Source: Locusta migratoria
Lineage: Eukaryota > Arthropoda > Insecta > Orthoptera > Acrididae
Length of the DNA stretch: 64,000 nt
NCBI GenBank assembly: GCA_026315105.1
Contig: CM048750.1
Coordinates: 108,717,297-108,781,296, forward strand
Direction of reading: 5' to 3'
Below the pieces are notes generated by a model. It was not told the DNA's origin, did not search any database, and saw only the letters and a program-made list of their open reading frames with translations. This document shows, piece after piece, positions 44,696 to 54,936 of the stretch. Position 1 is the first letter of the stretch, and each line of letters begins with the position of its first letter. The position numbers were made by a program, and so were the translations under genes.

Positions 44696-45185
44696 CTTAG
44701 CTGCCTCTAGCAGCTACCCGTATGTACTGCTATCTGTGACGGACTGAGCACAACGATTAGGCCAGTGAAAGGACAACTACCTCCTGGGCATCGTCGATTC
44801 AGAAAACCAAGTGACTGCTACTTCTAAATGTGAGAGTGTTTATACATAAAATTGGCTGAAGCTATGACGTATGAAACGGTTGGAATGTGTTCCCTTTGAA
44901 AATGCAGTGTTCGCTCGATGTGTCTTCACCGCTGACGCATCCGCGGTGTTATTCACTCTTGTGTTACTAGCTGCGTCTCTGTATGACAGCCATTTCACTC
45001 ACACACAATTCGCTGACGGTAGGCTTTCCAACTTGCCGACGCAGCGGCTGCCGTCATCACGCAAGGCGGGTGAGCATTTTCTGCTACCAGCTGCTGACCT
45101 TATTCCGTCTTGCTAAAGTGAGCAAACCAAGATCTTAACAGGAAACCGACGCATACTGATAGGTATTTACATGCGACCAGCTGTC
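44696..45185. other. Unassigned sequence
   Basis: No clear gene. The 81-codon plus frame at 44871-45116 has no motif. It may include the eroded reverse transcriptase part of the Penelope-like element that follows, but I could not read it. Confidence 0.3.
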
Positions 45186-46145
45186 ACCCTCCTTTTCAAC
45201 GTGCTGGAGTCCTACGGACCTTGGTAGAAAGAGCATATGCCATCTCGGATGCTGAAAATTTACAAGAGCTGCAACATCTCAAGAATGTGTTCCACAAAAA
45301 TGGCTATACAGACAGGCAGATTCGACGGACTTTTGAGTCGGACCACCACGTGAACCAGCTGAAGACACTTCCAGTGCTGTTGCTTTCCTTATGCTGATTT
45401 TGAAGAAACACAAAATTAAGTATATTTTTCGTCCGCCAGCTAAGACTAGAGTACTTCTTGGCTCTGTTAAAGATGATTTGGGCCTAAGAAAGCCTGGCGT
45501 ATACAAAATACATTGTGAGTGCGGCAAAACATACATTGGGCAGACTATTCGCACCGTCAGTGACAGATTTGTTGAACATCATCGCCATACGCGATTGATG
45601 CAGCCTGAAAAATCCGCGGTGGCTGAACATTGTCTTTCAGAGGGACACAGAATGCTTGCTATACGACGAGACACAAGTTATTGCAAACACCTCACATTAC
45701 TGGGATTGTGTTTTGAAAGAATCAATTGAAATAAGAATAACAGATAACACAATTAATCGTGACAGTGGTTATTTTCTGAGTAAATCGTGGAATCCTGTGT
45801 TATCAGACCTAAAGAAACATCGGCATCTGCAGCACATAGCAACGAATGACAATTTATAACGATATATCGCTTTTGACAATAGCCACCACTGGAGGCGCTA
45901 CAACTTCTCTCGCGCCAGGGGTCAGCAGCAACGAGTAAACGCACGCCCTCTGTACTTAGCGCATGCGCCTTCATGCTTTCGTTGCATATATGGAGCCAGC
46001 CATTCCACAGTTTCAGTCAGTCACGGCGAGAGCGACTTAGCTTCCTCACCTGATGATGGCGGCCAGCTGGACCGCGGAAATATTGTGTTCAGATGACAGA
46101 ATGATCCGGCTGGAAACCCGTGAAGAATTTGGTCAAGATTTTAAA
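45186..46145 (+). mobile_element. Penelope-like element, 3' part
   Basis: Holds the linker and GIY-YIG endonuclease of a Penelope-like retroelement and then its non-coding end. The latter includes CACCTGATGATGGCGGCCAG ... GGCTGGAAACCCGTGAAGAA (46046-46135), a phrase type common at the ends of such elements. The reverse transcriptase is missing or unreadable. Penelope-like elements are a separate class of retroelements whose RT is related to telomerase. Confidence 0.8.
45190..45862 (+). pseudogene. GIY-YIG endonuclease of a Penelope-like element, frameshifted
   Basis: Linker: LVERAYAISDAENLQELQHL, KNVFHKNGYTDRQIRRTF (45222-45340), in a separate frame from the nuclease. Nuclease: RKPGVYKIHCECGKTYIGQT (45485-45550) carries the GVY ... 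YIG signature and a C-X-C pair. RTVSDRFVEHHRHTRLMQPE, KSAVAEHCLSEGH follow, with the conserved Arg and the EH pair. A frameshift near 45655 moves the rest to another frame: SIEIRITDNTINRDSGYFLS, KSWNPVLSDL. The nuclease nicks target DNA to start insertion. At least two frameshifts make it inactive. Confidence 0.88.
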
Positions 46146-46693
46146 ACATCTCCCTGTCACAATGTTTGCGGCGTAACAGTATCTTCAAAAGGCTATTTTC
46201 ATAGATTTCTGCAAAATTATTAATCTGTTCGCCTACAGAATCACATAAAGCGACCAGCTGGTGCTGTTCCTTACAGGGAGTGCTGCGCGAATGTCGTGCA
46301 GCAGATGGAGGAGACGTAGGCGGCAGCCGGTGGGGGGGGCGTCGCTATTTACTGTAGCAACACAGCAACACGTGCGCTCCAGGGACTTAGCCGGCGCGGC
46401 GTGTGATTACGTGTTTGAATAGCGCCTGCATTATGCGCGGATCGGCTTACCTGCGCCGTGTTGCCTTTAATTAATAAGACGGGACTGCCGTATCGCACGT
46501 CGACTGCCGGCTGCTCCGTCAGCCCGAGAAAGGTGGCGGCAGCAAGCAACGCTCGCCACTCTTGTGACAAAAACCTCTGCTTTAATCTGGTAGTCCTTCA
46601 ATAAATTCTTTGAGTTCAGTGTTGAAAATTTACTTTTCTCATTGAATTACGTTTCGTATTTGATTATTCAGCATTTTTTGTGCTCTACATTCC
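46146..46693. other. Unassigned, partly CpG-rich
   Basis: About 46260-46560 is GC- and CpG-rich (GGCGGCAGCCGGTGGGGGGG, TTAGCCGGCGCGGCGTG, CGCACGTCGACTGCCGGC). No coding motif. It may be unique host sequence or an unrecognised retroelement LTR. Confidence 0.35.
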
Positions 46694-46770
46694 AGAGACT
46701 AGTTTAATGGGACTGATGACCTAGCTGTTTGGTCCCATCCACCCATCAACCAACCAACCAACCAATATAG
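46694..46770 (+). repeat. SINE tail fragment with (CCAA)n
   Basis: AATGGGACTGATGACCTAGC then TGTTTGGTCCCAT is the 3' body of a third SINE variant. It is followed by CATC and CCAACCAACCAACCAACCAA as a short microsatellite tail. The head is absent. Confidence 0.65.
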
Positions 46771-46880
46771 CTTGTAGTGGGACAACATAGTTGTACTACA
46801 TTTTTCTGTCAGACCTGTTTTGAAGTTGTAAATAGGAAAAACGAAACTTTTTACTTAAAACGTATACATACCGCATACCG

Positions 46881-46904
46881 CTCGGTCACCGCGGCCAGCC
46901 TCGT
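46881..46904 (-). repeat. SINE head scrap
   Basis: CTCGGTCACCGCGGCCAGCC is the reverse complement of the SINE start (GGC-GCGGTGACCGAG). Only the first 24 bp or so are present. Confidence 0.5.
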
Positions 46905-46925
46905 ATGGAGATGAAATATAAAGAA

Positions 46926-47130
46926 AAAAAAAAGTGCAAATGTTTGTAGAGCTTATGGGACTTAACTACGGAGTCATCAGTCCCTAAACTCACAAACTAC
47001 TTATGAACTAGCTACAACTAAGGACGGCACATACATCCATGCCCGAGGGGGGGGATTCGAACCCCCGACCGTAGTGGCCGTGAAGACCATGACTGAAGCG
47101 CCTCAGTCCCCTCGTCTACCGCGGCCGGCG
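46926..47130 (-). mobile_element. tRNA-derived SINE, type A, full length with target duplication
   Basis: On the minus strand: GCCGGCCGCGGTAGACGAGG head, B box GGTTCGAATCC, CCCCTCGGGCATGG, ATGTGCCGTCCTTAGTTGTA, end ATAAGCTCTACAAACATTTG. AAATATAAAGAA (46914-46925) and AAATATAGAGAA (47131-47142) form a 12-bp target duplication with one mismatch. Confidence 0.92.
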
Positions 47131-47251
47131 AAATATAGAGAACACCTAAAATAAACACAACATTTACTTATGAATAAGGTGGTGGCCCAGAATTGGCATT
47201 ATCGATTTTGATGTACAGGGAAGATGCATTATTATTTTGTGTGTGTGTTAT

Positions 47252-47286
<35 letters not shown>

Positions 47287-47540
47287 CACATTATAAATTT
47301 GAAATATGGCAGTGTTTGTTACCAATATGTTAGTGATAGTGAGCAATTTGTTGTCGAGGATGGAGAAATATTCATTCTCAGATAACCTACCAGCGAATGT
47401 AATGATTAATAAATTCCTCGAAATCGATTCCAAGATCATGCGTCACTGTAAGTAAACGCCATATAATTCTCAAGTAAATATTGTAATGTATCACACAAAA
47501 CTTACAACTGCAACCATTATCTGAATAAGATATTTGGTCT
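47131..47540. other. Unassigned, with (GT)n at 47254-47282
   Basis: A/T-rich with one microsatellite. No gene seen. Confidence 0.4.
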
Positions 47541-47542
47541 TT

Positions 47543-48023
47543 CGTATATTGTGTATGACATCTCAACTGATTCTGTAATTGTACTGAGCAGTGTATATTG
47601 TCGCGTTGAAATGGGAGCAGGCTTGACTTCGAAGGCAACTGAACACAGCACTTATACTGAAAGCACGTTTATTACGAACTCAATATACACGAAGCACTGA
47701 CTGCCTCTCGGGCAGAGTGCTCTGCTGTTTATACACAGACAGAATTTAACAGAAATTAGAAGAATAGTTAACGTAAGAAAGTAGTAGAATTTACAAGTGA
47801 ACATAAGAAATATGTAAAACATTCTGGAATTGTTAATTACGAATAAAAACATTTTTGCCGGTGGGCGGGATTGAACCAGCAACATTCAGCACCGGAGTCG
47901 GTGCCGCTATCCTCTGCGGCACACCGGCAGTCGGTGTTCGTCCTCTCTCGCCGCAATATTTTCATATGTATACTGTGTTTGACATCTCAAATGATTCTCT
48001 AATTGTTCTGAGCATTGTATGTT
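47543..48023. repeat. 57-bp direct repeats flanking a 365-bp LTR-like insert
   Basis: GTATATTGTGTATGACATCT ... GAGCAGTGTATATTG (47544-47600) recurs as GTATACTGTGTTTGACATCT ... GAGCATTGTATGTTG (47967-48023). The insert begins TCGCGTTGAAATGGGAGC and ends CTCTCGCCGCAATATTTTC. It looks like an LTR or leader fragment on the minus strand and includes a tRNA-like unit. The direct repeats are too long for a retroviral target duplication, so this is perhaps a segmental duplication followed by divergence. Confidence 0.55.
47857..47928 (-). repeat. tRNA-like sequence with intact acceptor stem
   Basis: On the minus strand 72 nt begin GCCGGTG and end CACCGGC, a perfect 7-bp acceptor stem. A GCCGC ... GCGGC D-arm-like hairpin follows. 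In the anticodon position, CACCG and CGGTG can pair around a 4-nt loop. A T-arm with GGTTCAATCCC completes it. The anticodon arm does not have a normal 7-nt loop with U33, so a working tRNA is unlikely. Probably a tRNA-derived repeat, or a tRNA-like part of a retroelement. Confidence 0.6.
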
Positions 48024-48737
48024 GAAAAATAATAAATATTTTCTCAATTTTTAAATAAGTGCTGTTCTTACAATAAAGAGCAAGTTATCTAGTTATAGAG
48101 GGCTCCTATATGAGTGATTTCAGACAAAAGGAACCATTGAAAGAATTCCAAGGCTTTTCCATCGGTAACAAATTATTTTCATTGTCGAAAATAACGGAAA
48201 TCAGTTGATATTTTCCTGCTGAAAGGGTCTCAAAAATATTTTTGGTTCGAACTGACAGTCTATCATTCTTAATTGTTAATATTTATTATCATTATTGGGC
48301 GTATGATAAAGGATTAATTGTATCTCTTTATTTAATATGACGAGACCTTTAACAGTATTGACTGTGTGAAATCCTTTGTACTGTGCTTGTGGAATTTTTT
48401 ATTTTTTATTTTGGTGCATCTGATGTTAAGTGGAACAAGTGTCGGGACAAATCCCAGTCGAAGCACCTCGTCATTACTTCAATCGACTTTGTCCGACCGA
48501 TCGGAAAGAATCCACAAACTCGCAGTTTCTGTTCCTGACAAAATGGCAGTTAGCAAGAGGTAATTTGATTAATTAAGATGTTACTACGCTTTGCATCATA
48601 CGTACGATTTCCAAGTTTGAATGTCTCGTGGTTCGTTGAAACTTCTCTTATGTCAGCGCTTTTTCCTGGTTATCTTAAGAAATTAAACTACTTATCTCTC
48701 TACCCCTGCCCTTCCTCATCCGAGTGTGGAAGAGCGT

Positions 48738-48738
<1 letters not shown>
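48024..48738. other. Unassigned sequence
   Basis: No gene seen; ordinary A/T-rich DNA. Confidence 0.35.
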
Positions 48739-48788
<50 letters not shown>

Positions 48789-48789
48789 G
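48739..48789. repeat. (GA)n microsatellite followed by G12
   Basis: About 19 GA units to 48778, then an uninterrupted G run to 48789. Overlapping frames on both strands (poly-Arg/Glu, poly-Leu/Ser) are artefacts of it. The purine bias continues to about 48930. Confidence 0.95.
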
Positions 48790-49530
48790 CGGTGGTAGAC
48801 AGAGAAAGAGCGAGAGAGAGGGACAGAAATAGAGGAGAGGTAGAGGAAGAGCGAGTGACGTTTGAAGGAAGGAGTATGATGAGTGTCAGAGCATTTAGAA
48901 AGAGACAGAACCTCAAAGGAGCCGAGTGCGTCCAAGCAAAGAAGCAGCAACTGGCTTCGGACGTAGGGGTGTGCGCTACGAAACAGAACAGTGTTTGAAG
49001 AAGGACGCAATATTTCTGCAGCCCTCTTGCAGCGGCGTGCCTTTCGCTGAAAGGGCAGAAGTCGAAGGGCAAAGGCTAGAGGGTGGATTTCGTCCGGGCG
49101 GCTCCCCTCTCCGACCCGCCGACCTCGTCTGCCCCCTGGCCCGCTGCAAATCTCTGCTTATCCCTGCCTGCACGTCAGTGGGTTCCCAGTCTTCCGTACA
49201 GGGAGACGCCGAGCGCTTGAATGGGGTCGTCTGTACATTTTTACCTCTCTGAAACACAGCCCAACTGGAGCCACTGAAGATTTATATGCAATGGTTGTCG
49301 TAGGGTACAGTGCACAACGTGTCAATGATCGACAGTGAAAGCACGTTCTATAAAGATAGAAGACCGATGTTAAATAACGGATGCCAACACATAATTCAGC
49401 AGAAACACATTATTACGTCCAGATATTTTTGATAATTTATATCATTGTTATTGTCTTAGGTGTATGGGGCAAGTGTCGGGATGCGGGCTGCTTCTGTGAG
49501 AGTGGGTGATTGTCTGTTATTTTGTTTCTT
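48790..49530. other. Purine-rich then GC-rich sequence, no gene assigned
   Basis: 48790-48930 is dominated by GA and AGAG phrases. 49020-49230 is GC-rich, with overlapping frames on both strands (48926-49252 plus, 48976-49257 minus) that share no motif. Could be unique host DNA. No splice or start evidence was weighed strongly enough to call an exon. Confidence 0.35.
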
Positions 49531-49608
49531 AAATACAAGAAATGTATTCTCAATTGCGAATATTAATCAGCATCAGCTGTATGGTGTAATGGTCACATAG
49601 GAAAATTT

Positions 49609-49683
49609 GTGCCGGGCCGGGACTCGAACCCGGATTTCCTGCTTTCCGCGATCGATCGCGTTGCCATTACGCTACTCGCGCAC
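49609..49683 (-). repeat. tRNA-like unit in left foldback arm
   Basis: On the minus strand GTGCGCGAGTAGCGTAATGG (A-box region) and GGGTTCGAGTCCCGG (B box/T-arm), ending CCGGCAC. The anticodon arm differs from that of the right-arm copy and pairs poorly. Confidence 0.75.
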
Positions 49684-49840
49684 TTTTCTCGGAACGACCC
49701 AAACCTTCATATGCCACACATTGTCTACTGCTCATGAGTGCTCGTTCATTCTATGATGTAATTTCTGCACAGAGTGAGACTTTCTAGTATGGGCAGTAGA
49801 CAATGTGTTGTATATGAAGGTTTGAGTCGGTCCGGGAAAT

Positions 49841-49915
49841 GTGCGCGGGTAGCGTAGTGGTAACGCGACCGCTGGCGATAAGCGGGAAATCCGGGTTCGA
49901 GTACCGGCCCGGCAC
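49841..49915 (+). repeat. tRNA-like unit in right foldback arm
   Basis: 75 nt: GTGCGCGGGTAGCGTAGTGG with D-stem GCGT/ACGC, anticodon arm CCGCT-GGCGATA-AGCGG (5-bp stem, 7-nt loop), B box GGTTCGAGTAC, end CCGGCAC. The loop would read CGA at the anticodon but has G where tRNAs have U33. It is tRNA-derived and probably not a functional tRNA. Confidence 0.75.
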
Positions 49916-50154
49916 ATATTTTCATATGTCACCATTTCACCGTACAGCTGATGCTGATTAATATTCGCAATTGCGAATACATTTCTTGTATTTACATTAT
50001 CAACTGTAGTGGCCGCAGTCTCCGTTCCTTCAGACAGGCATGCATGTCTGAAATACATTTGCTCAGTTATGTCAATAAAGACGGACACTGCACATCGTAT
50101 TTTGTATTTTGATGGTTACGCCCAAAAATTTAATTTGCTTATCTTGTTCTTTTT

Positions 50155-51705
50155 CTATTCTGAATTTTATATTCTCGCTAGCTGAAAACTGGCGTCGCCC
50201 AGGTATTTATTTATTCTTGCCTTGAGTTAGTACCTCTCCTACCCATTTTCTCTCTGTCCATCTCCTTTTCTCTATAAACAAGTAATATTTATCGAAGAAT
50301 ATATAAGAAATAATGCTGTCGTGAATAATTTACAAAATTATAATTGGAGTATACAAGCAGAGAAAGATAATAATCAAAACACAAATTTCCACGATTTATT
50401 GAGTTATACTTTGTACGGTTGTATAATTTTTCAGGTGAATATTTATTTGTCTAAATGCTCTATCTATGTAAAATCTCTTGCGAATACAGTTAATAGCGAA
50501 GAGGTAATAGATTAATACATGGTGCGTGATGGGTCGGTTTTCCATCAACGTTACTGTTTATATGTCCACGTCTCATCAACTCCGTCTCGTACTGTGTTAC
50601 AATTTCGAAGGTGCATTCAGGTGTATACTGTGTATACTGTTTGTACAATTTCCTGTGGCTACAATTTGTAGTATAGAAACTATAAATTGTAACATCATTC
50701 CGAATGCCGCAGTTTTAGTCAAAGAAGCGCGAAAAAGGAGTAAGCGAGATACTTTTTCCCTTTCAAAATTTTCCTGTGGTTGTCAGCGAGAAAGAGTTCA
50801 GTATAGCTTTAAAATTATTTTTAAAGTTTTAGACAAGTCGCTAAGTAATTTCGTCCTCATATACTGTTTTCATAAAGTGGCAGTTTCTTCCAACTCCAAC
50901 TGTTTATTACGTTATATCTCTTGAACCATGTGTCGTACGTGGTTCTTACCATTACAGAATTATATCAATTTCTTGATTTGCAGCTCTTATTCTTGCCGTG
51001 TTTGCAGTAAAAATTTCTGGGTTTGAGGTCCGCCTAATATGCAAAACACTGTTTTATTATGCACCCAAACTAGTTACATTACCTCTGTGCCATCATCAGT
51101 GGGTTTTTCAATGTATTTAATGCTGAGAGAACAAAATACATTGATTTTACTATTGTACATTGCGTAAATTTAGGCCTAAAACTATGTAGAAAGGGTCCCA
51201 CATGACCACAGAATGTAAAATAAGGTAAAAACCAAAATAAGACTGACGACTTTTTAGGCCTAAATTTACGCAATGTACAATAGTAAAATCAATGTATTTT
51301 GTTTTCGCAGCATTAAATAAATTGAAAAACCCACTGATGATGGCACAGAGGTGCTGAAACTAGTTTGGGTGCATAATAAAACAGTGTTTTTCATATCAGG
51401 CGGACCTCAAACCCAGAAATAATTACAGAATTGGTATCTTACGGTGAGGAATATGCGTACCAAATTTGGTTGTAATCGGTCCAGTGGTTTAGGAGGAAAT
51501 GTGCAACATTGTCCTGTAATGCAGCAGCTTTTCCTCGCATGTGTTGTACGTGATCCTTACACTTACGGCAACTGTTGTCATGGATTGAAGCTTACGTGTA
51601 CAAAATTTCATAAAGATTGGAACATAACTGTAATCTTTTATGCAATTCGTACACACAAACAAACACACGGACACACTGCTTTATATGTAAAGATGTAATA
51701 TATTG
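50155..51705 (+). repeat. RTE-like 3'-end repeat, copy 4, split by a foldback element
   Basis: 50155-50961 and 51433-51705 belong together. Near the start is CTAGCTGAAAACTGGCGTCG. The middle aligns to copy 3: TGTGTCGTACGT, GTTATATCTCTTGAACC, GTTGTCAGCGAGAAAGAG. The end has ACGGTGAGGAATATGCGTAC, AAATTTGGTTGTAATCGGTC and CAGTGGTTTAGGAGGAAATG. It is interrupted at 50962-51421. The 3' end differs from that of copies 1-3. Confidence 0.7.
50962..51421. mobile_element. Foldback element with 11-bp target duplication
   Basis: Arms of about 170 bp (about 51015-51185 and 51250-51420) are inverted: TTTCTGGGTTTGAGGTCCGC, AAACACTGTTTTATTATGCA, CCAAACTAGTT, CATCATCAGTGGGTTTTTCA, AAAATACATTGATTTTACTA, TTGTACATTGCGTAAATTTA, all mirrored on the right. 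The exact duplicate ATTACAGAATT lies at 50951-50961 and 51422-51432, bracketing the element. About 50 bp at the left end (50962-51014) are not part of the palindrome. No coding content. Confidence 0.88.
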
Positions 51706-52140
51706 ATATCTATATGAAATTTTTTAGTTTTGGTTAGTGGTTCGTCTATTGAGTAGAGGATTTAATCAATATATCAGAGCCAGTAAATGATGATGTAACC
51801 TTTTGCCACGGCTTTTTTCCTTTTTTTGTGGAAGTGAATTCAGTCGAACATTGTCATCCCCCAGTCATGCAGCCGCCCACTTTAACGAAAATAGGCCTCC
51901 TCCTACACATGCTACATAGACTCAATACAATATCACTCAACAAAGAAAAGAACAGAAAGAACTTGATGTAATAATGCAGGGATCTGAAAACAACGGTTAC
52001 AGGAATGACATAATCAAAAAGTTAACGAACCAAATAAAAATGAAAGTGCAAAAATCAGACACAACGGAACCCACACAATCACTAACGTCATATTGTATAC
52101 TGACTACCTAATTAATACACACAAACACATCCACACACGT
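51706..52140. other. Unassigned sequence
   Basis: A/T-rich, no recognisable features. Confidence 0.35.
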
Positions 52141-52780
52141 ACAGGGTGTCTCACTAAGTGTGTTTGCCTCTGTTACTTATAAAATAATAGGTGACGGGAA
52201 ATTTTAATGCGGTAGGTCCACACAAGAAACGTTACACTTTCTACTGAGCTATGAACATAGTTTATTGCATCATTTTCCAAAGAGTTACAGCACAAAGATA
52301 TAATTTTTAAATGAAACAACAGTTTTTTCTGTCGTCCATTGGATTCGTTGAAACCAGCTGCGTCCAAATCAATTTAAACTATATTCCTATCACTGTTACT
52401 TTGGGAGCTACAACCCTTCAAAGTTTCATGGGCAGATACCACACGCTGTATATAATACATGGCTGTGTGGTGGGTGATGGATGTTATGGCGGTGGAAGTT
52501 TATTTACATGAGATGTTCAAATGTGTGTCCATGTTCCTCAATGCATAATGCAATGCGCCGTCGAAAGGATCTTCGGACGAGATGTAACATCGCCAGTGTG
52601 ACGGAGCGACATGCGTCCTCGATGCGCCGTTTTAGATCAACTGGGGATGTGGGCTCAGTGACATAAACACGATCCTTTAGATATCCTCATAAAAATCAGT
52701 CTACTGGTGTTAAATCGTTTGACCTTGCGGGCCACGAATGAGGACCATGGCGCCCCAACCATCTTCCTGCAAACCTGTTG
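52141..52780 (-). mobile_element. DDE transposon fragment (Tc1/mariner superfamily-like), 3' part
   Basis: ACAGGGTGTCTCACTAAGTG at 52141 is a typical terminal phrase of this kind of element. On the minus strand (about 52735-52505) the transposase C terminus reads LTPVD, a stop, FL, then GYLKDRVYVTEPTSPVDLKR, RIEDACRSVTLAMLHLVRRS, FRRRIALCIEEHGHTFEHLM. The usual pattern is PDLTPxDFFLWGYLK; here stop codons replace two residues. The upstream catalytic region is absent. A dead fragment. Confidence 0.75.
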
Positions 52781-53286
52781 TTTAGAACCTGTTGTTATAC
52801 ATATAAAAGACAACTCTTTTATATATGCACAGACATATACCAAAAAGTTTTAATATACCAACTGCAATGTAGCACTTGTTAAGGGAGATATATAGGGAAA
52901 GGAAGCAGAAAGTTTGACATCAGATATAAAGAACACGTTTGAACTTGGAAGTAAGAAAAATAAGCGCTCCGCATTTGTTGAAGATCATATAACGAAGTAA
53001 CATCCAGAAAAGAAGACATGAAAATAATCAGAATAATTAGCAGTAAGCACCTTCTAACACTATAATTATCACACCCAAATAAACCATAACAGGAAATAAA
53101 TCATTTTTATTGGTCGAGTGTCGATTTCAAAGCACTCAAGTGCTCGTATCAATAGATGAAATAAGAAAAGGCCAACTCTATTCTTCCCATTAACCCTCCC
53201 CCCTCCACAAAACATCCATATCGATTCTCATGTGATCAAAACATAAAAATTTCTTCCTTTGTGATGATAGACACGCAACCACCCAC

Positions 53287-53348
<62 letters not shown>

Positions 53349-53845
53349 CAAAGTGCACACACTGTGAGATTACTGCCCAACAGAAATACTGGTAATTAAT
53401 AGCATTTGATAATTAAACAGTATGAAGTTCACTGCAAACATTGACCATGCCAATGCACTAAATGTTACACAATTTTAATCTTATTAATTATGGTAGCAAT
53501 GTATGTACACAGTTGGGTGACAACATTTATAGTTAGGCCATAGGTAGAAATTCTTCACGTTGAGATTTGCTGTGTGCTTTTAGCTGACGGGAGGCCAGCG
53601 AGGAGGCCGATGTTGGTGGCTTGTTCCAACTTAGGATTTTACAGTTCGTTTCCGGTGAGGGGAGAGAGGGACAATGGTGAGTGCCAGGCACAGTGCAGTG
53701 CACAAATATTGTAATACTACTGGCATTTGAAGTAATACGATGCAGTTAGGAACCTTTAAGGCCCTCATTACAAAATAGCCTGTTGATAAATAAACAATAC
53801 ATTAGCTGATATAGTCACATCTAACGTAATATGTTTAATTAACAA
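52781..53845. other. Unassigned, with (CCCA)n/(CA)n at 53288-53346
   Basis: The microsatellite has about four CCCA units then about 21 CA units. A G-rich stretch CCGGTGAGGGGAGAGAGGG lies at 53657-53675. No gene seen. This is the 5' flank of the LTR element. Confidence 0.4.
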
Positions 53846-54916
53846 TGAAAAGTAATAAATTACCAACGAAGACAAGACAGTTACACAACGAGCATGGCAA
53901 TGTTTGTTTATAAAAATAATATATTAACTATTTTTCATTTTATTTTCAATCAATCTTTTGTATTTTACCTTGGAATATTCAGTTAAATCAGTTATCTGTG
54001 ATATAAGAAATTGCACGATTATGATAAACAGTACAAAGGATGTTTATACTAATATAAAAACGTAAGAAAATATTTGTTTAATGTGTGGTGTAATTATTTT
54101 GATTTTAAGTAAAGTTTTAGAAATGTATTGGCTGAGCACTGTACGTTGGTAAATCGGTTAGAACAGTTCACATGGGGAAGTTGATGACGTAGGGGAAAAA
54201 ACCCCAGCAGTTGATCGCGCGCCTGGGCAGGAAGTGAGGACTCGGGACCACGTGGTGTGGCTGGCCGGGCGGCGTCGCTCTGCATCAGTCGGCATGTGGA
54301 TCTCGAGGTGGTGACTTGAGATTTGTGTGTGGCAATCGCCACGTGTGGGTGCTCGTCGTAGACTGCACCAAGTTAAATCGAGTGCTAGTGTGTGTTCGTG
54401 AATATTTAGCTGGTGGAACAAGGTGTGCATCGCATTGAATTAATGTGACTGTGATTTGTTAATGTAACACGTGTCGTCGCATAGGCATGAACATAAACGG
54501 TGTTTGAGACAGCCACGTGGTGTGAAAACAATTCACGACAAATATTCATTTTGTCTAGGGGCTCACGAGCTATAACTTCATTTGGTAAATTTACCGACGT
54601 ACAGACGCGACAGCCACAGGGATCAAATATTGTGAAATAAACAACATAAAGTGAACTTTCACGTGTTTTCAAAAATAGTAGTTAGTACACCCTTTTCTCT
54701 CATGAACTTGATTTTATTATGAATTTGTTTTGTTAATCATATGCAGGGAAGGAAAGCTGCGAATGTGTGATATCATCCCCTAGAAAACGAATCAGTCGCA
54801 ATCACAGTTCCAGTGTTTTTGCATGTTTAGGAAATTGGTTCTCAGCTGGTGGTTGTGAGTTTCAAAAAATTAATCTTTCCCTATTTTAAACTCTCACCCC
54901 GACCATCACGCTCGCA
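53846..54916 (+). repeat. 5' LTR
   Basis: 1071 bp from TGAAAAGTAATAAATTACC to CACGCTCGCA. A polyadenylation-type AATAAA lies at 54636-54641. Minus-strand frames within it recur in the 3' LTR simply because the LTRs are copies. The start is set by where identity with the 3' copy stops and by the target duplication. Confidence 0.9.
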
Positions 54917-54918
54917 TT

Positions 54919-54936
54919 TGGGGGCTCGTCCGGGAT
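54919..54936 (+). promoter_or_regulatory. Primer-binding site complementary to tRNA-Pro
   Basis: TGGGGGCTCGTCCGGGAT, two bases after the LTR, is the exact complement of the 3' 18 nt of tRNA-Pro including CCA. This PBS is best known from gammaretroviruses and is used by some insect LTR elements. It primes minus-strand cDNA synthesis. Confidence 0.93.

Larger units (their letters stand above)
49531..49995. mobile_element. Foldback element of two inverted tRNA-like SINE units
   Basis: The left arm (49531-49734) and right arm (49788-49995) are inverted copies: AAATACAAGAAATGTATTC, CAATTGCGAATATTAATCAG, CATCAGCTGTA, a tRNA-like unit, AAACCTTCATAT and CATTGTCTACTG appear in mirrored order. The central spacer is about 53 bp. 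Each arm can pair with the other over about 200 bp. Tc1- or hAT-like termini and target duplications were not found. Confidence 0.88.

Noticed and set aside
47857..47928. Functional tRNA gene on the minus strand
   Set aside because: The perfect acceptor stem is tempting, but the anticodon arm has a 4-nt loop and no U33.
48675..49072. Leu/Ser-rich and Arg/Glu-rich frames on both strands
   Set aside because: Translations of the (GA)n and G12 tract.
49841..49915. Functional tRNA gene
   Set aside because: The cloverleaf is fair, but the anticodon loop lacks U33, the acceptor pairs only with a slip, and an inverted copy lies 160 bp away. A tRNA-derived repeat fits better.
54094..54672. Minus-strand frames repeated at 60330-60923, suggesting a duplicated gene
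   Set aside because: They lie in the two LTRs and are repeated because LTRs are identical by origin; no domain and wrong strand for the element.
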